Assembly (NCBI RefSeq): GCF_014650595.1
Contig: NZ_BMVG01000001.1
Location: forward strand, 992,001-1,056,000
DNA from: Streptomyces alanosinicus
GTDB lineage: Bacteria; Actinomycetota; Actinomycetes; Streptomycetales; Streptomycetaceae
Direction: 5' to 3'
DNA: 64,000 nt
Under the pieces are notes generated by a model. It searched no databases. It was given only the letters and a program-made list of their open reading frames with translations, and had not been told where the DNA came from. Position numbers and translations under genes: made by a program. Each line of letters starts with the position of its first letter. Positions within the stretch are counted from its first letter, which is position 1. Positions 8,674-15,243 of the stretch are shown piece after piece.

Positions 8674-10131
8674 TCAGCTCCCCGTAGGCCGGATGAACAG
8701 CACCGCCGTGCGCACCAGGATGCAGATGTCCTGCCACAGCGACCAGTTGTCGATGTAGGCGTTGTCGAAACGGCAGCGGTCCTCGATCGAGGTGTCGCCG
8801 CGCAGCCCGTGGATCTGGGCGAGTCCGGTCATGCCGGTCCGCATCCGGTGGCGCGCCGGGTAGCCCGGGAGGGTCTGGCTGAACTTCGTGACGAAATAGG
8901 GGCGTTCGGGCCTCGGCCCGACCAGGCTCATGTCACCGCGGAAGACGTTCCACAGCTGGAGCAGCTCGTCCAGCGAGGTGCGGCGCAGGAACTGGCAGAA
9001 GCGGCTCATGTCCTCCGCGTCCGCCACGCTCCAGCGGGTCGCGGCCTCGTGCGCGCTGGCGGGCCTGTGGGTACGGAACTTCAGCATCGTGAACGACCGT
9101 CCGTCCTTGCTGATCCGCTCCTGCCGGAACACCACGCCGGGGCCCTCGGTGAACCTCAGGCCGGCCGCGCACACCCCGAGCACCGGAGCCGCGAGCAGCA
9201 GCAGCACGCCGGAGAGGACCACATCCAGTACCCGCTTGCCGACGCCGTCGCCGCGCCCGCGGGTGCCCGGACACAGCAGCCTGCGGGAGAAGCCCGCCAG
9301 GTGCCCCGCCCGCCCGCGCCGCCCGCGCGGGCTGTACGCCGGCGAGTCCGCGTCCACCTCCCACAGCACACAGCCGAACGCGGCGAGTTCGCGCAGCAGC
9401 GGGGCCCGCTGCGCCCGGGCCGCGGGCCCCACGACGAGCACCGACTCCACACCGTTCTGGATGAGCGCGCGATGCGCTTCCTCACGCGTGGTCAGGACCG
9501 GCAGCGCGGGCCGGTCGGCGGCCTCGGGGAGGGTGGCCGGGGCGTCGGCGACCAGGCCCACCGGCCGTGTTCCGCAGCGCGGGCTGCGCTGCAGCGCGGC
9601 CGCGAGCCGGGCGGCAGCCGGGAGCGGGCCCACCACCAGCGCGGGGCGGGGGCGGCGCCGCAGCGCCCTGCGCCGCCGCCCGTGCACCGCTTCACGGAGC
9701 ACGCAGGCCGCCAGACAGTGCACGGCGCACGCGGCGGCGAGCGCGGTCGGCGGCAGCTGCCGCAGCGGGGAGAGCGCCGCGAGGACCGCCCAGCCGACGG
9801 CCACCCGCCCGCAGACGGAGGGGAGTTCCTCCAGTACGCCGGGGACCTCCGAGGTGTCGTAGAGCAGGGCCCGTCGGTTCAGGGCGATCACGCACAGCCC
9901 CACAAGGGCGATGAGCAGCAGGTACCGCTGCGCCTGCGGCAACGCCAGGGCACCCGGCAGGGGACCGCCGAGGTCGGCGATCAGCAAGGGCGCCCAGGAG
10001 GTCCGCCGAAGTCGGCGGGCGCCCCGCCCGGAGGAGAGTCCGGGTCCGGTGGCGGCGCCGGGCGGGGCGAGGACGGAGACGGCCGCCCGCGGCCCCCCGG
10101 CTGGAGGAGGAACGGTGCTTTCCGCAGTCAT
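8674..10131 (-). CDS. polyprenyl-phosphate sugar-1-phosphate transferase (priming glycosyltransferase)
   Basis: The 485-residue protein has an N-terminal hydrophobic region of several helices (about residues 50-150), a Rossmann-like middle part, and a C-terminal bacterial sugar-transferase domain. That domain starts with KRVLDVVLSGVLLLLAAPVL, includes FRQERISKDGRSFTMLKFRT and the signature LDELLQLWNVFRGDMSLVGP. Enzymes of this WbaP/EpsE group move a sugar phosphate onto undecaprenyl phosphate, the first committed step of repeat-unit synthesis. The ATG at 10131 overlaps the preceding stop by 4 bp. Confidence 0.9.
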   Translation of the reverse strand: MTAESTVPPPAGGPRAAVSVLAPPGAATGPGLSSGRGARRLRRTSWAPLLIADLGGPLPGALALPQAQRYLLLIALVGLCVIALNRRALLYDTSEVPGVLEELPSVCGRVAVGWAVLAALSPLRQLPPTALAAACAVHCLAACVLREAVHGRRRRALRRRPRPALVVGPLPAAARLAAALQRSPRCGTRPVGLVADAPATLPEAADRPALPVLTTREEAHRALIQNGVESVLVVGPAARAQRAPLLRELAAFGCVLWEVDADSPAYSPRGRRGRAGHLAGFSRRLLCPGTRGRGDGVGKRVLDVVLSGVLLLLAAPVLGVCAAGLRFTEGPGVVFRQERISKDGRSFTMLKFRTHRPASAHEAATRWSVADAEDMSRFCQFLRRTSLDELLQLWNVFRGDMSLVGPRPERPYFVTKFSQTLPGYPARHRMRTGMTGLAQIHGLRGDTSIEDRCRFDNAYIDNWSLWQDICILVRTAVLFIRPTGS

Positions 10132-11312
10132 GTGGTGATGGACTCTCTGCTCTGGTTGGGTACCACGACCGGCGTGGTGACGATGCCGAGCAGTTCGCGG
10201 TACACGTCGGTGACCGCGTCCGCGGTCTGCTGTACGTCGTGGGCGGCGAGCACATGGGCGCGGCCCTGGGCGCCCAGTGCCGCGCGCAGCGGCCCGCGGA
10301 GCAGCAGTGCCGTCAGCGCGCGTGCCAGCGTGTCGGGGTCCTCGGGCGGTACCAGACAGTGCGGCAGATGGCCGGGCGGGAGGCTCTCGCGCGCTCCGTC
10401 CACATCCGTGACGAGCACCGGCCGGGCGCATGCCATGGCCTCCAGGGGGACGAGCGCCATGCCCTCCCAGCGGGACGGCAGGACCACGACGTCGGCGGCC
10501 CGGTACCAGGGGGCCGCGTCCAGCGTCGGGCCGGCGAACTCCACCGACGCGGGGGCGACGGCACGCAGCGGGCCGGCGTCCGGACCGTCGCCGACCAGGA
10601 CCAGCCGGGCGGTGGGCAGTTGCCGCAGCACGGCGGGCCAGGCCTCAAGGAGGACGTCCTGGCCTTTCTGGCGGCAGAGCCGTCCCACGCACACGACGAG
10701 GGGGCCCGCCGCGGACCGGGCGATGTCCCCGTCCGGCTGGAACCTGTTCGTGTCGACGCCGTTGGGGATCACCTGCCACCGGGCGGCGATGCCACGCTGC
10801 TCCCCGGTACGGCGTTCCGCCTCGCTCACGCACAGCACGCGCGTCGCCCAGCGCGCCGCGAACTGCTCCCACTGCAGCGCCGCATGGGCCATCACACCGT
10901 CCACGGCCTCGAACGACCAGGCGTGCGGCTGGAAGACGGTGGGGAGCCGGCCGCGTACCGCGAGCCGCGCCGCGAGCCCGGCCTTCGCGCTGTGCGCATG
11001 CAGCACATCGGGCCGCACCGCGCGCACGAGCCGGGCCAACCGTCCGACCTCGCCGGGCAGTCGGGACCCGGGCGAGCGGGTCGCCTCCCAGGGCAGCACC
11101 CTGCAGCCCGCCGTGCGCAGTGCGTGGGTCAGCGTGCCGCCTCTCGGGCAGGCGACGGTGACCCGCAGCCCCGCGGCGAGTTGCGCCGTCGCCAGGTCCG
11201 TCACGAATCGGGCGACACCGCCCTCGACCGGCTGGGTGACATGCAGGACGTGCGGCTCGCGTGCAGTGGACCGCGTCGCCCGGTGCGGGACGGAACCGAG
11301 GGGAATGCGCAT
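10128..11312 (-). CDS. GT4-family glycosyltransferase, first gene of the polysaccharide operon
   Basis: The 394-residue GT-B protein has VTQPVEGGVARFVTDLA at the N-terminus, VIPNGVDTNRF in the middle, VCVGRLCRQKGQDVLLEAW and the donor-domain segment PSRWEGMALVPLEAMAC. This fits GT4 enzymes of exopolysaccharide clusters. The ATG at 11312 is preceded by a strong GGAAGGGAAG ribosome site 8 nt upstream. All eight following genes overlap or nearly touch, so one promoter in the 405-bp gap to the right probably drives the whole operon. Confidence 0.88.
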   Translation of the reverse strand: MRIPLGSVPHRATRSTAREPHVLHVTQPVEGGVARFVTDLATAQLAAGLRVTVACPRGGTLTHALRTAGCRVLPWEATRSPGSRLPGEVGRLARLVRAVRPDVLHAHSAKAGLAARLAVRGRLPTVFQPHAWSFEAVDGVMAHAALQWEQFAARWATRVLCVSEAERRTGEQRGIAARWQVIPNGVDTNRFQPDGDIARSAAGPLVVCVGRLCRQKGQDVLLEAWPAVLRQLPTARLVLVGDGPDAGPLRAVAPASVEFAGPTLDAAPWYRAADVVVLPSRWEGMALVPLEAMACARPVLVTDVDGARESLPPGHLPHCLVPPEDPDTLARALTALLLRGPLRAALGAQGRAHVLAAHDVQQTADAVTDVYRELLGIVTTPVVVPNQSRESITT

Positions 11313-11717
11313 GACCGAGGCTTCCCTTCCGAAGAAACATTCCGAACCCCCAACACAATGGGTGTGATCGTAGGTTCGGCATAAAACGCGTCGGATTCGG
11401 ATGCAACACTAGCCGCTTATCCGTCTTTTTCTACTAACCCGTCACCTGTGTCGGAATGACCGCCGCCATCAGGGGGATATTTCTCGTACTACATCACTCA
11501 CTTGGCTTCATCGAGTGCCGATGAGCTACATGACAGATAATCCGATGAGAATTCTGCGCGGCATTCAGGATGTATGAGTTCCGGGAACTTGCCGGTGCCG
11601 GAGTTTCCCGCGGCGGCGGTGTCTCGTTAGTCCGTTGGAAGCGAGATCCCAGGCACTCGCGATGCCTCGAGGAGCGAGTCCCCTCCGGTGACCCGAGCTG
11701 CGTAGGAAAGGAACACA
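11313..11717 (+). other. 405-bp divergent intergenic region
   Basis: I see no coding sequence. The region separates the minus-strand polysaccharide operon from the plus-strand secreted-protein gene and must hold both promoters. It is clearly more AT-rich than the flanks, mainly at 11390-11570. A TACGAT hexamer about 40 bp ahead of the operon start (minus strand) could be a -10 element. I could not pair it with a convincing -35, and no operator was recognised. Confidence 0.4.
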
Positions 11718-12035
11718 ATGAAGAATCTGAAGGCTGCCGCCCTTGTGGTCGGCGCCCTGGCCATCGCCGGTACCGCGACGCCCGCCGTCGCCGGGAACCT
11801 GCCGGCGCAGGGCCTCCTCGAGGACGGGAAGACGGTCACCCACTCGATCCCGAGCGCGGCCGAGATCCCGACCGGCGCCCTGACCGAGAACGTCAGGGGC
11901 GCGACGCAGGGCGTGAAGGAATCGGGCATCGTCCAGACCCCTGTCTTCGGCCGCACCCTGCCGAATCCGCTGAACGGCAAGAGCCCTGCCAAGCTCCCCA
12001 GCAAGCTCCCGGCCAAGCTTCCGGGCCTCAGGTAA
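11718..12035 (+). CDS. small secreted protein, 105 aa
   Basis: The product has a Sec signal peptide (MKNLKAAALVVGALAIAG, cleavage likely after AVA near residue 26) and a mature part of about 78 residues. A repeat-like lysine/proline tail (PAKLPSKLPAKLPGLR) closes it. The ribosome site AGGAAAGGA lies 6-7 nt before the ATG. There is no cysteine in the mature part. I do not recognise the family. Being next to four more small secreted proteins and a surface-polysaccharide operon, it is probably a cell-envelope component; that is inference. Confidence 0.8.
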   Translation: MKNLKAAALVVGALAIAGTATPAVAGNLPAQGLLEDGKTVTHSIPSAAEIPTGALTENVRGATQGVKESGIVQTPVFGRTLPNPLNGKSPAKLPSKLPAKLPGLR

Positions 12036-12067
12036 AGACGCACGCACACGCACCGGGCCATTCGGGT

Positions 12068-12096
12068 CGGCTCCGTTCCACGGAGCCGGCCTTCGG
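12068..12096 (+). terminator. stem-loop after the 11718-12035 gene
   Basis: Perfect 8-bp stem CGGCTCCG/CGGAGCCG (12068-12075 with 12081-12088), loop TTCCA, followed by GCCTTCGGTGTTTTC. It is a probable intrinsic terminator for the plus strand, although the T-run is interrupted. Confidence 0.6.
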
Positions 12097-12121
12097 TGTT
12101 TTCGGTGGCGCACTGGTCTTG

Positions 12122-12161
12122 GCGCACACGCCTTCAGGTCTGCGCACACGCCTTCAGGTCT
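12122..12161. repeat. two tandem copies of a 20-bp unit
   Basis: GCGCACACGCCTTCAGGTCT occurs twice in direct succession (12122-12141 and 12142-12161) in the gap between two convergent secreted-protein genes. No function is evident; it could reflect a slippage duplication. Confidence 0.85.
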
Positions 12162-12176
12162 TCGGGGAAAAACAAA

Positions 12177-12207
12177 TGGCGGCCCGCCGAGCTTCGGCGG
12201 GCCGCCA
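12177..12207 (-). terminator. intrinsic terminator of the 12221-12541 gene
   Basis: A perfect 14-bp stem (12177-12190 with 12194-12207), 3-nt loop, and, on the minus strand, a following TTTGTTTTT run. This is a textbook factor-independent terminator placed 13 bp after the stop of the first paralogue. Confidence 0.9.
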
Positions 12208-12220
12208 GGGTGGGGGCTGC

Positions 12221-12541
12221 TCAGAAGAGCAGGCCCCCGGTGTAGGCCTGGTTCTGCGACTGGTCGACCGTGGCCGTGTTGCAGGCGGCGTAGTGCGAGT
12301 TCGGGGCGACGACGCCACCGAGGACGGCACCGTTGGACCACGGCGCGATGCAGCGGCCGTCGACCAGCGAACCGTTCGAGACGACGAGGCCCTGCTGAGG
12401 CTGGTTCACGACAACCGGGGACTCCGAGAAACCGTTGCCGCCGGTGACGGTGGTGGTGGTGTCGTCGGCCGCAGCGGTGCCGCCGGCGGCCAGGACAAGG
12501 CCCGCAGCCAGGACGGAGAGGGCCGTAACCTTGTTACGCAT
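12221..12541 (-). CDS. small secreted protein, paralogue A of three
   Basis: A 106-residue protein with a Sec signal peptide (MRNKVTALSVLAAGLVLAAG, cleavage near residue 25). The mature part is shared with the two genes that follow: GGNGFSESPVVVNQPQQG, then VVSNGSLVDGRCIAPWSNG, then NSHYAACNTATV and a final GGLLF. Two cysteines (in GRCIAP and YAACNT) are conserved in all three copies and could form a disulfide. The AAAGG ribosome site precedes the ATG. Short size, secretion, lack of charge and a Gly/Asn/Val-rich body suggest a surface structural protein. It does not match the chaplin or rodlin patterns I know. Confidence 0.82.
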   Translation of the reverse strand: MRNKVTALSVLAAGLVLAAGGTAAADDTTTTVTGGNGFSESPVVVNQPQQGLVVSNGSLVDGRCIAPWSNGAVLGGVVAPNSHYAACNTATVDQSQNQAYTGGLLF

Positions 12542-12634
12542 GAGGTGCGCCTTTCGGGTGGGAGGGGCGGGGCGGGCGGGGAACGTCAGCTGACGGCCCC
12601 GCCCTGCTCCGGATGGACCGGAGCCAAAAAGGGG

Positions 12635-12952
12635 TCAGAAGAGCAGGCCACCCGCGTACGGGGCGTTCTGCGGCTGGTTGACGGTCGCCGTGTTGCACGC
12701 TGCGTAGTGCGAGTTCGGGGCAGCGACACCGCCGAGGACGGCACCGTTGGACCAGGGCGCGACACAACGGAGGTCGACCAGCGTGCCGTTGGAGACGACC
12801 GCGCCCTGCTGCGGGGCGTTCACGACGACCGGGGACGACGAGAAGCCATTGCCGCCGGTGACGGTCGTGCAGTTGTCGGCTGCGGCGGTGCCGGCGGCCG
12901 CCAGGACGACGCCTGCGGCGAGGGCGGAGAGGGCCGTAACCTTGTTACGCAT
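12635..12952 (-). CDS. small secreted protein, paralogue B of three
   Basis: The 105-residue product is nearly the same as paralogue A. The first nine residues (MRNKVTALS) are identical, as is most of the mature chain including the RC...PWSNGAVLGGV and YAACNTATV blocks and the GGLLF end. It has one additional cysteine in DNCTTVTGG at the start of the mature part, absent from A and C. Ribosome site GGAAAGGA lies just before the ATG at 12952. The 93-bp gap to paralogue A makes separate or read-through transcription equally possible. Tandem duplication is the clear origin. Confidence 0.82.
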   Translation of the reverse strand: MRNKVTALSALAAGVVLAAAGTAAADNCTTVTGGNGFSSSPVVVNAPQQGAVVSNGTLVDLRCVAPWSNGAVLGGVAAPNSHYAACNTATVNQPQNAPYAGGLLF

Positions 12953-13014
12953 GAGATGTCCTTTCCGGACTGCGTTTTGAGGGGTTCACCTGCTCGGATG
13001 ACTCGAAGCAGGGG

Positions 13015-13341
13015 TCAGAAGAGCAGGCCGCCGGCGTACGGGGCGTTCTGGGGCTGGTTCACTGTCGCCGTGTTGCACGCTGCATAGTGCGAGTTCGGCG
13101 GAACGACGCCGCCGAGGACGGCGCCGTTGGACCACGGCGCGATGCAGCGGCCATCGATGAGCGAGCCATTAACGACAACAACGCCCTGCTGAGGGGCGTT
13201 CACGACGACCGGGGACTCCGAAAAGCCGTTTCCGCCAGTGGCGTTGGTCGTGTTCCCGTCCTCATGGGCGGAGGCAATGCCGACGCTGCCGCAGAGGGCG
13301 CCAAGGGCGAGTGCAGTGACGACCGCGAACTTCCTGGTCAA
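13015..13341 (-). CDS. small secreted protein, paralogue C of three
   Basis: The 108-residue third copy has a different signal peptide (MTRKFAVVTALALGALCGSV, cleavage near IASA) and a short acidic stretch HEDGNTTNAT before the shared body. The conserved body has two cysteines and again ends in GGLLF. The likely start is TTG at 13341, with ribosome site GGAAGGAA at a proper distance; an ATG is not available. Divergence of the leader but not the mature part suggests selection on the mature chain. Confidence 0.8.
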   Translation of the reverse strand: MTRKFAVVTALALGALCGSVGIASAHEDGNTTNATGGNGFSESPVVVNAPQQGVVVVNGSLIDGRCIAPWSNGAVLGGVVPPNSHYAACNTATVNQPQNAPYAGGLLF

Positions 13342-13749
13342 CTCGGTTCCTTCCTGGATTCACGGTTAGCCGCGCTTACATAGCAAGAAACCGAAATATG
13401 TGGCGAAAAGTCACGCGGACACTACCCATACGGTACGGATTCCACCGGATGGCGGAACGGTACTGTGCGCTTTTTCTCCGTAACCGCATGCAAAGGAATG
13501 AATGCCGACGTGCGTCCGGCCCACTGGCAAGGAGGAATCCAGTGGGCCGGACAGGCTTGAGGCGTAATCCCCGGCACACATCGGGCGCCGGGCGGGCGCA
13601 GAGCCGCTGGTCCGGCAAAGGCCTCGGGGAGCAGGTCGTCGAGGCGCCGGACGCGGGTCGTACCAGGAGGGCCACCGCGGGCCCGTCCCGCGGTGCTGCG
13701 GTGTCGGTCCGCGGCGGACGAGAACCGGATCAGAGCGTCGGAATTCCGG
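13342..13749 (-). other. 408-bp intergenic region between two secreted-protein genes
   Basis: No coding sequence is supported. The right part of the gap (near 13342-13500) should contain the promoter of paralogue C. A perfect 14-bp stem-loop at 13514-13552 occupies the middle. Short open frames across 13376-13780 on both strands have no signal peptide, motif or convincing ribosome site. Confidence 0.5.
13514..13552 (-). terminator. stem-loop downstream of the 13750-14169 gene
   Basis: GTCCGGCCCACTGG (13514-13527) pairs perfectly with 13539-13552 around an 11-nt loop. There is no clear T-run on either side. Its place 200 bp after the stop of the minus-strand secreted-protein gene and before the promoter of paralogue C suggests a hairpin terminator. 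Confidence 0.5.
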
Positions 13750-14169
13750 TCACCTCTGGTTGAGCAGGCTACCGAGACCGGCACTCGTCGGACCGTTCAG
13801 CGGGTGGAGCTGGACGGAGCCGGTGCCGACCGGGTTCTTCAGCGGAATCGCGGGCTTCTTGGCGCCGGGCCGGCCCATCCCGTCCAGGTATACGCCGGAG
13901 ACTTTCGCCGCCTTGTTGGTGCCGGTGACCGTCGACGACTGGTTCTGGTCGAACGCACTGCCCTTGGTGAGACTGCCCTGCTTGGCCACGCGCATCACCG
14001 TGTCGGCGGCGGGCACAAGGGCCGGAGTCACCTCGGTCTGGGACATGAGGCCGAGCGGGCCGGTTCCGCTGGCGGGTGCCTTGGTGGCGGCCGACGCCGC
14101 GACGGCGGAGCCACCCACGAGACTCGCGCCGATAGCCAAAGCCGCAGTTGTGAAAACTGCCTTCTTCAT
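13750..14169 (-). CDS. small secreted protein, 139 aa
   Basis: ATG at 14169 follows a strong GAGGAG ribosome site by 5 nt, which favours it over the in-frame start 4 codons upstream. The product has a Sec signal peptide (MKKAVFTTAALAIGASLVGG, cleavage after ASA near residue 28). The mature chain of about 110 residues has no cysteine and contains PALVPAADTVMRVAKQGSL and a VGTGSVQLHPLNGP block. The family is not recognised. It lies beside the paralogue triplet but is not related in sequence. Likely an extracellular or envelope protein. Confidence 0.78.
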   Translation of the reverse strand: MKKAVFTTAALAIGASLVGGSAVAASAATKAPASGTGPLGLMSQTEVTPALVPAADTVMRVAKQGSLTKGSAFDQNQSSTVTGTNKAAKVSGVYLDGMGRPGAKKPAIPLKNPVGTGSVQLHPLNGPTSAGLGSLLNQR

Positions 14170-14388
14170 GATTCTCCTCACTTGAAGTTACCTCTGATCC
14201 GACAGACGCAGAACATAGCAGTCCGCAGTGCGCCCAAAGTGATGCACTACTCCATACGCATGAATGTCGCGGGAGTGAAGAAGCGCATTACTCGGAATTC
14301 CCCAGAGGGATTTGCATTCGTTCGGCGAATCAATTGATCGTATGGTGTGCCAGACGCGAGAAAGTGAATATGCCAACGGAAAAGAAAA

Positions 14389-15243
14389 CTATGACACGAC
14401 GTCCTTGCGGGCGAATCCACGGAAGGCCAGAGCGAAGAGCACGAACGCATAGCTCAAGGAGATCGCCGTGCCCTGGACCATGCCGGACCACTCGGGATGC
14501 GGCTGCACGATGTCGCCCCAGGCGAACTGCCAGTGCGCGGGCAGGAAGTCACGCCAGTGGCCGAGCGCGGTGACGGCGTCCAGGACGTTGCCGACGATGG
14601 TCAGGCCGACCGCGCCGCCGACCGCGCCGAGCGGGGCGTCCGTCCTCGTCGACAGCCAGAACGCGAGCCCCGCGGTGACCAGCTGGGACACGAAGATGTA
14701 CGCCACCGTCACCGCGAGCCGCTGCACCGCCGTCCCGGCGTCGAGCGCACCGCCGGTGGGGATCTGCAGCGGCCCCCAGCCATAGGCCGCCGTACCGACC
14801 GCGAGGGCGACGACCGGGAGCAGGATCATCGCGGCGAGGCTCAGCCCGAGCGCCACGACCAGCTTGGACCACAGCAGCCGGGCGCGGGGCACGGGCGCGG
14901 CGAGCAGATAACGCAGGGAGGACCAGCCGGCCTCCGAGGCGACCGTGTCCCCGCAGAACAGGGCGACCGGGATCACCAGCAGAAAGCCGGCCGAGACGAA
15001 CAGGTTCACCGCGACGAAGTTGGCGCCGGAGGCGGTGGCCGTGTTCATCAGGGTGATCTGGCCGTTGCGGGCGGCCGGGTCACCGCCGACCGCGAAGGCG
15101 ACCATCAGCACGAACGGCAGCAGGGCGAGGATGGCGCCCATGATCAGCGTGCGGCGCCGGGTGAGCTGGCGGACCAGCTCGACCCGCAGGGGCAGGGTGT
15201 GCCGCGTCTGATATCCGGAGGCAACCTCGGTGAGCGCGCTCAT
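14389..15243 (-). CDS. ABC-2 type transporter permease
   Basis: The 284-residue protein has six predicted membrane helices and the ABC-2 permease layout: a first helix at about residues 33-52, an extracellular loop, and NLFVSAGFLLVIPVALFCGD followed by EAGWSSLRYLLAAPVPRARL. Its start overlaps the stop of the hydrolase-ATPase fusion (ATGA), so the two are co-translated and almost certainly form one transporter: this permease plus the ATPase domain of the neighbour. The direction is probably export; the substrate is unknown. Confidence 0.85.
   Translation of the reverse strand: MSALTEVASGYQTRHTLPLRVELVRQLTRRRTLIMGAILALLPFVLMVAFAVGGDPAARNGQITLMNTATASGANFVAVNLFVSAGFLLVIPVALFCGDTVASEAGWSSLRYLLAAPVPRARLLWSKLVVALGLSLAAMILLPVVALAVGTAAYGWGPLQIPTGGALDAGTAVQRLAVTVAYIFVSQLVTAGLAFWLSTRTDAPLGAVGGAVGLTIVGNVLDAVTALGHWRDFLPAHWQFAWGDIVQPHPEWSGMVQGTAISLSYAFVLFALAFRGFARKDVVS

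Noticed and set aside
7222..11367. A plus-strand open frame of 1381 codons across the polysaccharide operon.
   Set aside because: It is antisense to three well-supported genes (flippase, polymerase, transferases). The translation is Arg/Gly/Pro/His-rich without motifs, as expected of a shadow frame in GC-rich DNA.
11570..13087. A plus-strand frame of 505 codons through the secreted-protein genes.
   Set aside because: It covers terminators and four convincing small genes with signal peptides; the translation is low-complexity.
12221..13341. The paralogue triplet as chaplins or rodlins.
   Set aside because: They are small, secreted and in tandem, but they lack the chaplin GNxxxxPVxxCGNxxxxxG pattern and the rodlin body. 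I kept them as an unassigned family.
13376..13784. Short frames on both strands in the gap before the 13750-14169 gene.
   Set aside because: No signal peptide, motif or ribosome site; they cross a perfect 14-bp hairpin.
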